Below, piece after piece: positions 13,906 to 22,333 of a stretch of 51,775 nucleotides of DNA. Numbering within the stretch: position 1 is the first letter of the stretch; every line of letters starts with the position of its first letter. A program made the translations under genes and the position numbers. The DNA comes from Verrucomicrobiota bacterium (GTDB taxonomy: Bacteria; Verrucomicrobiota; Verrucomicrobiia; Verrucomicrobiales; DEV007): NCBI GenBank assembly GCA_003402735.1, contig QQNE01000018.1:1-51775 (forward strand), written 5' to 3'. Under the pieces are notes generated by a model, which was not told the origin of the DNA, did no database searches, and saw only the letters and a program-made list of their open reading frames with translations.

Positions 13906-16900
13906 AAGACCCGCTCCGCCTCCGTGATGAGTCGTTGATGGACGATCCGCTCCAGCAACGCGTCGTCGTAAAAATCGTGCCCGGAGACGCCCATCAAGTC
14001 GTCCTTCCAGCTACCCCGCAGCAGATTGTAACGGCGATGCACGGAGAGCCCGCGGGTCATCCCCTGCCGCAACTTTTCCCGGTCGATCCAAGCCGCTTCC
14101 AACGGCCCTTCGAGCGAATGCACCAGCAAACGGTATTTCTTCTTCCCTCCGCGTTCCTCCAGCTCGAATTCATGACCGCCGATCTCTCCGCGAAACCAGA
14201 GATGGGCCAGCGGACCGCAAATTTCCAGCGCCAGCGCCAAGGTCTCTTCATCGCGACTGTCCAGAAAGCCGGGCTCGACAACCTGGGGACAGACCCTGCC
14301 CCCGACCTCGTCCAGTTGTTTCTTGGCTGGTTTGCGTGGGTAAACCCCGAGACGGCAGGAGCAACCAAGCCGACCGGCCACGGCGTGATAGTCGTCCACC
14401 AAACTGAACAAATGCGACAGCTCGTCCGCCTGAAACACCAGAATCAACATCTCCGGAGTCCGCTCGGCTGCGGCGTAAAGTTCGAGCAAGAGATTCTCAT
14501 ACTCCGCCGTGGTCATGCCCAGTTTGCGTCCGTCCGCCGCCGCGAACCCGTTCTGTTCCAAGAGCAGGGTCTCTTCCCGCAGCGTCACCGCGTTGGCCTT
14601 TTTCTCCAAGAGTTTCAGGAGCCCATCGATTCGTTGCAAACGCCCGAAACTGACCTTCACCTCTTCGGGCTTGGTCTTGGTGCGCTTGGCGAGCCGCAAC
14701 GCCCGATCCAAACGGAATTTCTCGCTGGTGAGCTCGCTGACGAACGAGCCCCGGGTGAGGCGTTGAAACTTGCGCCGCAAATCCGCCACCACTTCCAATT
14801 CCGACAACGGTGCCCCCAACGAGGGCCCGGACGCCTTGGTGTAACGGATGTCGCTGAGCCCAATCCGCACTTCGCCCCGTTCCCGGCTCGATTCATTCAA
14901 GTTCTCGGCCACACGCCGCAACACTTCCACGCCGATCTGTCGCCGCAAGGGACGCGCCCCGTATCTCGGATCATAACCCCGCTCCAAAATCCGATCGATC
15001 AGCTCGGGCTCCAGCTCCAACCGGAGATGCCGCCCCCGGATGCCGTCACGCCGCCGCAAACTTTCCAGCTCCTTGGCAACGATCCGGCGCAAATGTTCCG
15101 GGTTCAACGGCGCGAACGGAACAATGTGGTCAATCCGATTGAAAAACTCCGGCCGAAAACGCTTTTTCGCCTCCCCGATGAAATGCTCCGCCGCGCCGCT
15201 CTCCGAAGGGACGCCGCCCCCGAACCCCAACCGGACTCCGGCCCGATATTCCTGGGCTCCGAGGTTGGAAGTCATGATGACCAAGGCATTGCTGAAATCC
15301 GCCACCCGCCCCGCGCCGTCCGTGAGCCGGGCCTCGCCGAGAACTTGGAGAAAAAGATCAAACACTGCGGGGTGCGCCTTTTCAAATTCATCGAGCAACA
15401 CCAACGAAAAGGGTTGATCCCGCATCTGGGCGGTCAGAATCCCCTCCCGTTCCTGGCCCGCATCGCTGACCAACCGGGTGGCGCTCAACGAGGTGTTGTA
15501 TTCGCTCATGTCGAGCCGGATCATCCGCTCCCGGCTGCCATAGAAGAATTCCGCGAGGGTCTTGGCCAGCTCCGTCTTGCCGACTCCGGTGGGCCCCACA
15601 AAGAGAAGGCTGGCGAGAGGTTTGCCAGGTCGGGAGAGCCGGGCCTTGATGGTGGCGATGGTATCGACAACCACCTGAACGGCTCCGTCCTGGCCCATGA
15701 CCCGCTCGCGCAACCAGGCCTCGGTTTGCGCCAGGTCCAAGGGAATCGAGTCCTCCAACAAAGCCAACGGCAACCCGGTTTCCGCGGAGAAGACCTCGTT
15801 CACCCTGGCCACGCTGAGTGGAGCCCCATCCGCCGCCGTCTTCCCGGCGGTGCTCCGGAGCAGCTGTTTGAGGAACCGGACCGGCTTGCCCGGGTAAGCC
15901 GAGTAACCCGCGTAACGACGGTGCAGCGTATCCACCCTTTGCAGGGCCGCCTCTTCAGGCTCCTGCCGGAGGAGGTCCGCCGCCACCTCGCGCAAGATGC
16001 GCCGCGAGATTTCCGGGGAGGGTTCCTCCACCCGAAACTGCCTCAAGCCGTCGAGCACCCGCGGATCCCGCTTCTCCACCGCGGAAAGCTGGTCCGGCGT
16101 GCATTCAATGACCGCCAACAACTCCCCGCGCACCATTTTCGGTCGGAAAAACGCGGCCACGTTGTCACTGTTCCCTCCAGCCCGGCCGGACTCCAACAAC
16201 TCCTCGAAATTCCCAAAATGCAGGATGGCCTGGCTCCCCTTGGCCTCCTTCGCGATTTTCTGGCAGCGCTCCTGCCAATCACCGAAACCGGACATACCGG
16301 AGACCAAGCGGGCCCCACTGGTTTTCCAGAAAGGGCGCCCCTCCAGGCCGAGTTCCTCCCGGCGCCGCACCAGTTCCTGAAAAATCGCGGTTTTGCCGAC
16401 ACCCGGGAGACCGACCAAAAGCACGCTGGTGGCCCGTCTTCCCGTCAGGGTCGTGGCCAAGTCCTGAACCAGCCCTTCCCGGCACCACGCCACCGGCATC
16501 CGTTCCGGTTCCAGGAGGACCCCGACCTTGGACAACTCGCTGCCGGACTCGGCATCGGTCTCGGACCTGTCAAATCGTTCCCTCGGCGTTTCCGGGAACA
16601 GATTCAGGAGGGAAGTGCCGAGTTCCAGCTTCCGGGTCCGCTGCAGCAAGGCCAGGCTCAGCAGGTCCTTGGCGTGCCCGCACCGCATCAGAGAGGTCCG
16701 GACATCCTCCTCCACCCGGCTCATCAAGTCCGTCTCCGGCTCGGCGACGACCTCCAATTCCAAATCCGGGATGTAAGCGATGCGATAGCCGTCGTGCGAC
16801 CAGATCACCAGGGGGAAGCTGAGCTCCACCGGCTCGCTCCAGGAGGTGGACTGCTGCAGGGGCAGGATCCTGAGGTTGACGCTCCCCTCCTCCGGGATGG

Positions 16901-17114
16901 ACGGGATCTGCCGCTCGTGGATCTCCGCCGGATCTCCGCTTTGCACCAGCCGTTCCGCCAGCTTGAGATGATCCCGGAGGATCGTTTTCAACCCGTTGCC
17001 GAACGTGGTGATTTCCGGCCAGAGCAGAATCTCAGCGAACAACTGTTGCTGTTGCTCCGGCCCTGGCTCCAGGTGACGGATGAGAGAGACGATTCTGACG
17101 TGGAAATCCAGCAC
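13902..17114 (-). CDS. Two-ring Clp-like AAA+ ATPase with release-factor-like C-terminus (B)
   Basis: 1070 residues from GTG 17114, a paralogue of the next gene. Residues 1-200 are a unique N-terminal region. Ring 1 has Walker A GLPGVGKT (235-242), but Walker B is ruined (AILHFGN, 296-302: no Asp, no Glu), so this site should not hydrolyse ATP. Ring 2 is complete: GPTGVGKT (507-514), LVLLDE (571-576), MTSNLG (614-619), LGF (629-631) at the ClpC loop position, FRPEFFNR (653-660), GARPLRR (719-725). Residues 777-1070 again follow release-factor order: a helical part, strand MLILVFQ plus helix, GPLAHLWFRGEIGGHEFEL (967-985, compare RF2 AYGWLRTETGVHRLV), and tail VHRRYNLLRGSWKDDLMGVS (compare RF1 RTYNFPQGRVTDHR). 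There is no GGQ. It starts 35 bp after cinA. Confidence 0.75.
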   Translation of the reverse strand: MLDFHVRIVSLIRHLEPGPEQQQQLFAEILLWPEITTFGNGLKTILRDHLKLAERLVQSGDPAEIHERQIPSIPEEGSVNLRILPLQQSTSWSEPVELSFPLVIWSHDGYRIAYIPDLELEVVAEPETDLMSRVEEDVRTSLMRCGHAKDLLSLALLQRTRKLELGTSLLNLFPETPRERFDRSETDAESGSELSKVGVLLEPERMPVAWCREGLVQDLATTLTGRRATSVLLVGLPGVGKTAIFQELVRRREELGLEGRPFWKTSGARLVSGMSGFGDWQERCQKIAKEAKGSQAILHFGNFEELLESGRAGGNSDNVAAFFRPKMVRGELLAVIECTPDQLSAVEKRDPRVLDGLRQFRVEEPSPEISRRILREVAADLLRQEPEEAALQRVDTLHRRYAGYSAYPGKPVRFLKQLLRSTAGKTAADGAPLSVARVNEVFSAETGLPLALLEDSIPLDLAQTEAWLRERVMGQDGAVQVVVDTIATIKARLSRPGKPLASLLFVGPTGVGKTELAKTLAEFFYGSRERMIRLDMSEYNTSLSATRLVSDAGQEREGILTAQMRDQPFSLVLLDEFEKAHPAVFDLFLQVLGEARLTDGAGRVADFSNALVIMTSNLGAQEYRAGVRLGFGGGVPSESGAAEHFIGEAKKRFRPEFFNRIDHIVPFAPLNPEHLRRIVAKELESLRRRDGIRGRHLRLELEPELIDRILERGYDPRYGARPLRRQIGVEVLRRVAENLNESSRERGEVRIGLSDIRYTKASGPSLGAPLSELEVVADLRRKFQRLTRGSFVSELTSEKFRLDRALRLAKRTKTKPEEVKVSFGRLQRIDGLLKLLEKKANAVTLREETLLLEQNGFAAADGRKLGMTTAEYENLLLELYAAAERTPEMLILVFQADELSHLFSLVDDYHAVAGRLGCSCRLGVYPRKPAKKQLDEVGGRVCPQVVEPGFLDSRDEETLALALEICGPLAHLWFRGEIGGHEFELEERGGKKKYRLLVHSLEGPLEAAWIDREKLRQGMTRGLSVHRRYNLLRGSWKDDLMGVSGHDFYDDALLERIVHQRLITEAERVL

Positions 17115-17149
17115 GCGGACTCACAGTAACGTGCGTTGCGTCAGAGCCG

Positions 17150-18394
17150 TCAAGCGTTGGGATCCAGCCCCAGAATCCTCCGGCGCACCAGCTCCAAGGC
17201 CATCCTGGTGGTCCTCTCCTTAAACCCGAGCCTTTCCCCGACAAACTGAAAGCGTTTTGCGAAAGTCTCCCGGTCCCGGCAGGCGACCGCGATGTAAACC
17301 GTGCCCACCGGCTTCGACGGTGTCCCTCCTCCCGGCCCGGCGATCCCCGTCACGGCCACCGCGCAATCCGTCCCAGCCCGTTGCAAGGCCCCTTCCGCCA
17401 TGGCTCGCGCCACCGCTTCACTCACGGCACCGTGTTCCGCCAGCAGCGGTGCCGGCACTCCGAGCAGCTCCGTTTTGGCCTCGTTGGCATAGGTCACATA
17501 CCCCTGGCGAAAGACGGTCGATGCCCCCGGGACATCGGTCACTTTCGAGGCGATCATTCCCCCAGTGCAAGATTCCGCCGTCGCCAGCCAAAGCTGCCGT
17601 TCCGCCAGCACCGACACCAGAGTCGCCTCCAAGCTGCGTCCATCCGCGTTCACCAGCTGATCGGGGAAATGCCGTCGCACCAGCGCTTCCGCCTGATCCA
17701 GCCGATCGACGGGACCGATGACCCGCACGTCCACCTCACCGAGGCGGGCGCAGTAACCGATTTCCATGCCTCCAATTTCCAGGAGAGCCGGTTCCAAAAC
17801 TTCCGCCAACTGGGATTCCCCCACCCCGACCACCCGAAGATTGCGGAACGTGGTCACCCGCCCAGTGCCTTCCACCATGGTTTTCAGCCTGGGCAAGACC
17901 TCGTTTTGAAACATCGGTTTCAGTTCCCGCGGCGGCCCGGGCAGGATGAAGAGATGCGGATGCTCCCCGGCCTGGGCCGGAAAATAGAGCCCGGGGGCGG
18001 TTCCCAACGGATTATCGAGAACCACGGCCCCGTCCGGAACCATCGCCTGACGGGCATTGCTCTCCGGCATGGTCCGCCCATACCGGGCAAAGATGCTCCT
18101 GATGTGCTCCACCAACGATTCGTCCAGACGCAGGTCACGCCCCAACAAGTCCGCCACCTCTTCCCGCGTCACGTCATCGCTGGTCGGCCCCAGGCCGCCC
18201 GTAATGAGAACCACGTCCGTTCTCGGAAAAACTTCCCGCAGGAGATCGCCGATGACAGCGCCGTCGGGAATCGTGGATTGTCGTTGGATGCGGATGCCCA
18301 ACGGGAGCAGTTGGTCCCCAAAATAGGCGACGTGCGTGTTCACGACTTGGCCGAGCAACAGCTCCGTGCCGGTATTGACAACTTCCAGGCGCAT
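17150..18394 (-). CDS. cinA: CinA-like protein (nicotinamide-nucleotide amidase / competence-damage protein)
   Basis: 414 residues, full length for two-domain CinA. The N-terminal MoCF/COG1058 domain carries NTGTELLLGQVVNTH and LITGGLGPTSDDVTRE (ADP-ribose pyrophosphatase-type activity in studied members). The C-terminal CinA domain carries AESCTGGMIASKVTDVPGAS and GIAGPGGGTPSKPVGTVYIA, the nicotinamide mononucleotide deamidase that recycles pyridine nucleotides. In some bacteria it is co-transcribed with recA; here it lies 7 bp after dcd and 35 bp before the AAA pair on the same strand. Confidence 0.95.
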   Translation of the reverse strand: MRLEVVNTGTELLLGQVVNTHVAYFGDQLLPLGIRIQRQSTIPDGAVIGDLLREVFPRTDVVLITGGLGPTSDDVTREEVADLLGRDLRLDESLVEHIRSIFARYGRTMPESNARQAMVPDGAVVLDNPLGTAPGLYFPAQAGEHPHLFILPGPPRELKPMFQNEVLPRLKTMVEGTGRVTTFRNLRVVGVGESQLAEVLEPALLEIGGMEIGYCARLGEVDVRVIGPVDRLDQAEALVRRHFPDQLVNADGRSLEATLVSVLAERQLWLATAESCTGGMIASKVTDVPGASTVFRQGYVTYANEAKTELLGVPAPLLAEHGAVSEAVARAMAEGALQRAGTDCAVAVTGIAGPGGGTPSKPVGTVYIAVACRDRETFAKRFQFVGERLGFKERTTRMALELVRRRILGLDPNA

Positions 18395-18401
18395 GGCGGG
18401 T

Positions 18402-18938
18402 TCAGAAACGGTTTTTCCACATCATCGACTCCTGCGGCCGCTCGGAGCGCTGGTTGTATTTGGCCGACGGTTTCGTGTGGTATGGGGTGAGAATGGTCCC
18501 CTCCACCCGAAAATAGATGAGTTGGCCGATCGGCATGCCACAATACACGCGCACCGGCTGCTGCACGGAGATTTCCAGGGTCCAATGATTGGCAAAACCG
18601 ACGTCCCCCTTGCCGGCCGTGGCGTGGATGTCGATCCCGAGACGGCCGACACTGGACTTGCCCTCGAGAAACGGAACGCAGTCGTGGGTTTCCGTGTATT
18701 CCAGCGTCACCCCGAGATAGGTCTGCTGTGGTTGCAGGAGAAATCCCTCGTCCCCGATCTCAAAATGGAGGATCTCGTTGTGCTTTCGGGCATCCAGTTC
18801 CGGATCTTTGTAAGTGGCCAGGTGACGGCCCAGGTGCACGTCGTAACTGTTGCTGCCGAGACACTCCCGTTGGAATGGCTCGATGACGATGGTTCCCGCC
18901 TCGATGGCGGCAAGGATGGCGCTGTCCGAAAGAATCAT
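18402..18938 (-). CDS. dcd: dCTP deaminase
   Basis: Converts dCTP to dUTP, feeding dTMP synthesis. 178 residues. The family motifs are present: GSNSYDVHLG near the N-end, GKSSVGRLGIDIHATAG (93-109), and DVGFANHWTLEI with catalytic Glu122, then the C-terminal tail that closes over the nucleotide. The family splits into mono- and bifunctional (dUTP-releasing) enzymes, which I cannot separate by eye. It is the first gene of the minus-strand run ending at tpiA. A 152-bp divergent intergenic region separates it from rpmJ. Confidence 0.93.
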   Translation of the reverse strand: MILSDSAILAAIEAGTIVIEPFQRECLGSNSYDVHLGRHLATYKDPELDARKHNEILHFEIGDEGFLLQPQQTYLGVTLEYTETHDCVPFLEGKSSVGRLGIDIHATAGKGDVGFANHWTLEISVQQPVRVYCGMPIGQLIYFRVEGTILTPYHTKPSAKYNQRSERPQESMMWKNRF

Positions 18939-19000
18939 GAATGCGGACTACCCCTTCGCGAATCCAGAACCGCCGTCAAGACAACCCAAGGAAAAATCCC

Positions 19001-19030
19001 TTTACATCCAGGACACGCCTTCCATATTAC
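19001..19030 (+). promoter_or_regulatory. Candidate sigma70-type promoter for rpmJ
   Basis: TTTACA (19001-19006), an 18-nt spacer, then TATTAC (19025-19030), in the divergent region between dcd and rpmJ. The distance to the rpmJ ATG is 60 bp. Prediction by consensus only. Confidence 0.4.
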
Positions 19031-19090
19031 CGACCCGCTCCGTCGGAGATCTGACGGAGCCTCTGCCACGAACCGTTTCCCAAGCCCGCC

Positions 19091-19255
19091 ATGAAAGTCG
19101 CTGCCTCCCTTGGATCCGCCAAGAACCGCCACGCCGATTGCCAAATCGTCAAGCGCAAAGGCACGATTTACATCATCTGCAAGTCGAACCCCAAGTTCAA
19201 GGTTCGCCAAGGTCGCACCAAGGGCACCCGGATGGGCAAAAAAGGCGTCAGCTGA
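19091..19255 (+). CDS. rpmJ: Ribosomal protein bL36 (long, YkgO-like variant)
   Basis: 54 residues, starting [20 protein letters not shown] and containing [20 protein letters not shown]. This is the bL36 core, with a C-terminal extension ([13 protein letters not shown]) beyond the 37-46 residues common in other bacteria. Only two Cys (Cys17, Cys30) remain, so the four-ligand zinc ribbon (C..C..C..H) of the zinc-binding type is absent; this is the zinc-independent type. It is a 50S subunit component. It is transcribed convergently to the sigma-factor gene and overlaps its end by 8 bp. Confidence 0.92.
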   Translation: MKVAASLGSAKNRHADCQIVKRKGTIYIICKSNPKFKVRQGRTKGTRMGKKGVS

Positions 19256-19856
19256 GACGCCCCGCTCCCCCACCGCTCTTCTCCTCCGCCTCCAGCGCGT
19301 GCCGCAGCGCGGCCAACCCACGCCGCACCCGCGCCTTGACCGTTCCCAGGGGAAGTTCCAGCCATTCTGACGCCTCCTTCAGCGTCAGGTCCCGACGGTA
19401 AACCAGGTCGATGGCCTCGCGTTGTTCCGGGGTAAGCTTTGCCATGGCTGCACTGACCAGAGCCAGTTCATCCCGCCGCTCAAATTCCACCAACCCGGGC
19501 GACGACGGCCGGAAGCCCTCGCTCACCTTGCGTTCCTCACGAAATTCATCCCGCAGCCGAAATTGGCGCCGATTCGACCGGAGCCGATCAATCGCCCGGT
19601 TGCGGGTCATGGCATACACCCAGGTGGTCGCCTTCCCTTTCTTGGTCTCGAACTGCTGGGCCTTCTCCCAGACGTGAGTGAAGACATCCTGCGTCACCTC
19701 GCGGGCGTCGTCCGGATCGTTGAGAACCCGGAAAGCCGTGCTGTAGACCAACCCGACCAGACGGGCGTGGAGTTCCGCGAAACTGGAGGAGTCCCGATGA
19801 GCGATGGCTTGCAACAGGAGATCATCCGAAACAGCAACCCCAACATCGAGTTTCAT
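19248..19856 (-). CDS. ECF-type RNA polymerase sigma factor
   Basis: 202 residues from ATG 19856 ([15 protein letters not shown]). Region 2 is clear: [20 protein letters not shown], then [11 protein letters not shown] and [17 protein letters not shown] (promoter -10 recognition and core binding). Region 4 is clear: [20 protein letters not shown] and [18 protein letters not shown] (helix-turn-helix for the -35 element). No region 3, so it is group 4 (ECF). No anti-sigma gene lies next to it, so its stimulus is unknown. The final 8 bp overlap the end of rpmJ on the opposite strand. Confidence 0.88.
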   Translation of the reverse strand: MKLDVGVAVSDDLLLQAIAHRDSSSFAELHARLVGLVYSTAFRVLNDPDDAREVTQDVFTHVWEKAQQFETKKGKATTWVYAMTRNRAIDRLRSNRRQFRLRDEFREERKVSEGFRPSSPGLVEFERRDELALVSAAMAKLTPEQREAIDLVYRRDLTLKEASEWLELPLGTVKARVRRGLAALRHALEAEEKSGGGAGRLS

Positions 19857-19922
19857 ATAAGGAAATCTGATACAAGGCCGTGATTTCGCAAGATAGAAAT
19901 AAGATTTTCTAATCCATGCGGA

Positions 19923-19961
19923 GCAAGCCGCAGCAGCGAGATCTGGAGAAATGCGGGCTAG
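19923..19961. repeat. 39-bp dispersed repeat, copy 1
   Basis: Starts GCAAGCCGCAGCAGCGAG and ends AAATGCGGGCTAG. A second copy in the same orientation lies at 49966-50004 with 5 substitutions. It lies in the divergent region between the sigma-factor gene and xseA, 47 bp before the xseA start. Confidence 0.7.
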
Positions 19962-20007
19962 AGATTTGCGCAAGACAGCCCTTGGCACGCATGTTAGCTT
20001 GTTCCTC

Positions 20008-21378
20008 ATGCCCGCCCAGGTCCAAAATCGCGATGCCCTGACCGTCAGCGAGTTGACGCGGCGGATCCGCCAGACCCTGGAGAGCGGAATCGGCCGGGTC
20101 TGGGTGGAAGGGGAGATCAGCAATCTGCGGCAACAGAACTCCGGGCACCAATATTTCAGCCTCAAAGACGTCGACGCCCAGATCCGTTGCGTCCTTTTCC
20201 GCGGCCAGAACCGGGATCAGGTGGCGCTCCGGGACGGTTTGCAAGTGCAGGTTCAGGGAGACCTCTCCGTCTTCGAAGCTCAGGGGCAATACCAGATCGT
20301 CGTCCGCATTGTGCAGCCAAAGGGAATCGGCGAACTCCAGGCCCGGTTTGAAGCCCTGAAGCAACGGCTTGAGGCGGAAGGTCTTTTCCGCTCCGAACGC
20401 AAACGCAAGATTCCCCGCTTCCCCCGAACCATCGCCCTGGTGACCTCCCCCACGGGAGCAGCGGTTCGGGACATGCTCAACGTGCTGGCCCGAAGAGCCC
20501 CTTGGGTTCATCTCATCGTCGCTCCGGTCCGCGTCCAAGGAGATGGGGCTCACGAGGAGATCGCCGCGATGATTCGTCGCCTCAGCGAGAGAGCGATTCC
20601 GGGCTTGCCCGTGATTGACACCCTCATCGTGGCGCGCGGAGGCGGGAGCATCGAGGATCTCTGGAACTTCAATGAGGAAAGCGTGGCCCGGGCGGTGGCG
20701 GAGTGCTCCATCCCGGTGATCTCGGGCGTCGGTCACGAAATCGATTTCACGATCTGCGACTTTGCCGCGGATCTCCGCGCCCCCACCCCGAGCGCGGCGG
20801 CGGAAGTGGCGGTGCCGGACCAGGTGGATTTGACGAACTACCTGGGCCGGGCCCGGGATCGCATGGAGATTTGCATCCGGTCCCGGATGGAGCAGTCCCG
20901 CCGCCTCCTGGAACTCGTATCGCGGAGCGCCGCTTTCCGGGAACCGGGGCGGATTCTGACGGAACGACAGCAGAGGCTTGACGATGCGGCGCAGCGCATG
21001 GAAGCGACCCTGGAAACCCGCCTGCATCGTCTGCGGGACCGCGTCGACCATGCCACCCGGCTCCTGGAAATGAGTCGCCCGGATCGGCTCCTGGCCCAGC
21101 GGGCCGAATCGCTAAGGCTGCTGGGGGACCGCCTTGAGCAGGTGGTGCGCCGACGATTGGAAGAACAGCGCCAGCGCCTCGTCCCGCTCGGGAACTTGGT
21201 CAGGACGCTGGGGCCGGAATCGGTTTTGAACCGGGGCTATTCGTTGACCGTGGACGCCGGCGGCAACGTGATCAGCTCGGTGTCCGAACTGAGCCGAGGC
21301 GCACGACTGGTGACCCGGTTGCGCGACGGGGAAGTGGAGAGCGAAGTGAAAGAGGTGAGACCGGGAACTGGCTCCTGA
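20008..21378 (+). CDS. xseA: Exodeoxyribonuclease VII large subunit
   Basis: 456 residues from ATG 20008 (MPAQVQNRDALTV). The N-terminal OB-fold (about 10-110) includes VWVEGEISNLRQQNSGHQYF. The catalytic core includes TSPTGAAVRDML, DTLIVARGGGSIEDLWNFNE and the family signature GVGHEIDFTICDFAADLRAP with TPSAAAE. A long coiled-coil stretch follows, with the C-terminal end RGYSLTVDAGGNVISS. With XseB it digests single-stranded DNA from both ends. No xseB-like small subunit gene is adjacent. The ATG at 20008 matches the usual N-terminus; an upstream in-frame start at 19951 falls in the dispersed repeat and is rejected. Confidence 0.95.
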   Translation: MPAQVQNRDALTVSELTRRIRQTLESGIGRVWVEGEISNLRQQNSGHQYFSLKDVDAQIRCVLFRGQNRDQVALRDGLQVQVQGDLSVFEAQGQYQIVVRIVQPKGIGELQARFEALKQRLEAEGLFRSERKRKIPRFPRTIALVTSPTGAAVRDMLNVLARRAPWVHLIVAPVRVQGDGAHEEIAAMIRRLSERAIPGLPVIDTLIVARGGGSIEDLWNFNEESVARAVAECSIPVISGVGHEIDFTICDFAADLRAPTPSAAAEVAVPDQVDLTNYLGRARDRMEICIRSRMEQSRRLLELVSRSAAFREPGRILTERQQRLDDAAQRMEATLETRLHRLRDRVDHATRLLEMSRPDRLLAQRAESLRLLGDRLEQVVRRRLEEQRQRLVPLGNLVRTLGPESVLNRGYSLTVDAGGNVISSVSELSRGARLVTRLRDGEVESEVKEVRPGTGS

Positions 21379-21407
21379 GAGGGACTGAACGCAGGCGAGC
21401 CGGGCAC

Positions 21408-21450
21408 AAAAAAGCCCACGAGTTCCATCCTTGAGGACAGACCCGTGGGC
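21408..21450 (-). terminator. Intrinsic terminator after the prepilin gene
   Basis: On the minus strand GCCCACG (21450-21444) pairs with CGTGGGC (21420-21414), followed at once by TTTTTTG (21413-21407). A T-run directly after a GC stem is the classical Rho-independent form. It serves the gene ending at 21484; xseA, ending at 21378 on the other strand, does not use it. Confidence 0.75.
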
Positions 21451-21483
21451 GCAAACATCAAATCAGGTGTTCAGTCCGTTCGC

Positions 21484-22173
21484 TTACTGCGGCAGCAGAA
21501 TGGAATTCCCATCGATGTAAGACGGAAGAAGACCGCCGGTGATCCGGCCTTGATCGTCCTTCTGCCCCGGCTGAAAGATGTTGTCGATGTTGCTGCCCTT
21601 GGGACCGCGGACGGTGGCGCCCTGCTGGTTGGTGGTAAGCCGCTCCGGACGAACTTGGCCTCCGACGTAACCGACCACGGCCTTCTTCTGATCCAGCCAC
21701 GGATGGAAAGGTCCGTAGGCACCTCCACCGGTCTGCTCGTCAGCAATGATCGGGGCGCTGGCGGGAGCCGAGGAATTCATTCCCTTCACATAAATGACGC
21801 AGTTCTCCACCGGATCGAGGAACCCGTCACCGTTCGGCGGATTGCTCTTCTGGGGATCGTTGGTCTGGTAGTAAAAGATTTCATCGGCCCCGACACCGGT
21901 TTCCTGCATGAGATGCTGGAAGACCAGAGTGGAGTTGCCAAAGTCGCCCCCGGTCTCATCTTTGTTCGGAAACGCCCCGTCCCAATCGAGGGCATACAGG
22001 TTGAGCGTGGTCAGGATCTGTTTGTAGTTCGAGACCGACTTCATCATCTTCGCACGCGTCGTGACCAAGCTGTAAGCCGGGAACGAGGCGCTTGCGAGGA
22101 TCGCAATGATCGTGATCACGATCATCAGTTCCAAAAGGCTGAAGGCCTTGCTGGAAGCACGGGTGATTTTCAT
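21484..22173 (-). CDS. Type IV pilin/type II secretion pseudopilin-like protein
   Basis: 229 residues. The N-terminus shows the prepilin signal: a short basic leader MKITRASSKA, then FSLLELMIVITIIAILASAS. Cleavage is expected between Ala11 and Phe12, with Glu at position +5 of the mature protein (Glu16). The hydrophobic helix is followed by a soluble head typical of the many single pseudopilins of Verrucomicrobia and Planctomycetes. Ala instead of Gly at -1 is unusual for Proteobacteria. No secretion or pilus assembly genes are adjacent. It is followed by its own terminator, so it is a monocistronic unit. Confidence 0.88.
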   Translation of the reverse strand: MKITRASSKAFSLLELMIVITIIAILASASFPAYSLVTTRAKMMKSVSNYKQILTTLNLYALDWDGAFPNKDETGGDFGNSTLVFQHLMQETGVGADEIFYYQTNDPQKSNPPNGDGFLDPVENCVIYVKGMNSSAPASAPIIADEQTGGGAYGPFHPWLDQKKAVVGYVGGQVRPERLTTNQQGATVRGPKGSNIDNIFQPGQKDDQGRITGGLLPSYIDGNSILLPQ

Positions 22174-22333
22174 TCTGTTATGATTTTTTGGTTTGAGTTT
22201 GGCTCCCCGGATCCCGGATGAACCGTGTTATTCCGCGGCGGACGGGATTCCCCGCCACCACAGTTGGATCTTGCCAAATTCCGCCGGAAAAAACAAGACG
22301 TGTCGTGAATCGGACCAAAGAATCTTCCGGCGT

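Noticed and set aside
10567-17114. ClpB disaggregase or type VI secretion ClpV
   Set aside because: No middle coiled-coil domain and no Clp_N repeats; no type VI genes nearby; ring 1 is degenerate and the C-terminal extension is foreign to both.
13935-17129. 1064-codon plus-strand frame antisense to AAA protein B
   Set aside because: A shadow of a GC-rich gene: Pro/Gln/His/Arg-rich with no domain, while the minus strand has complete AAA+ motifs.
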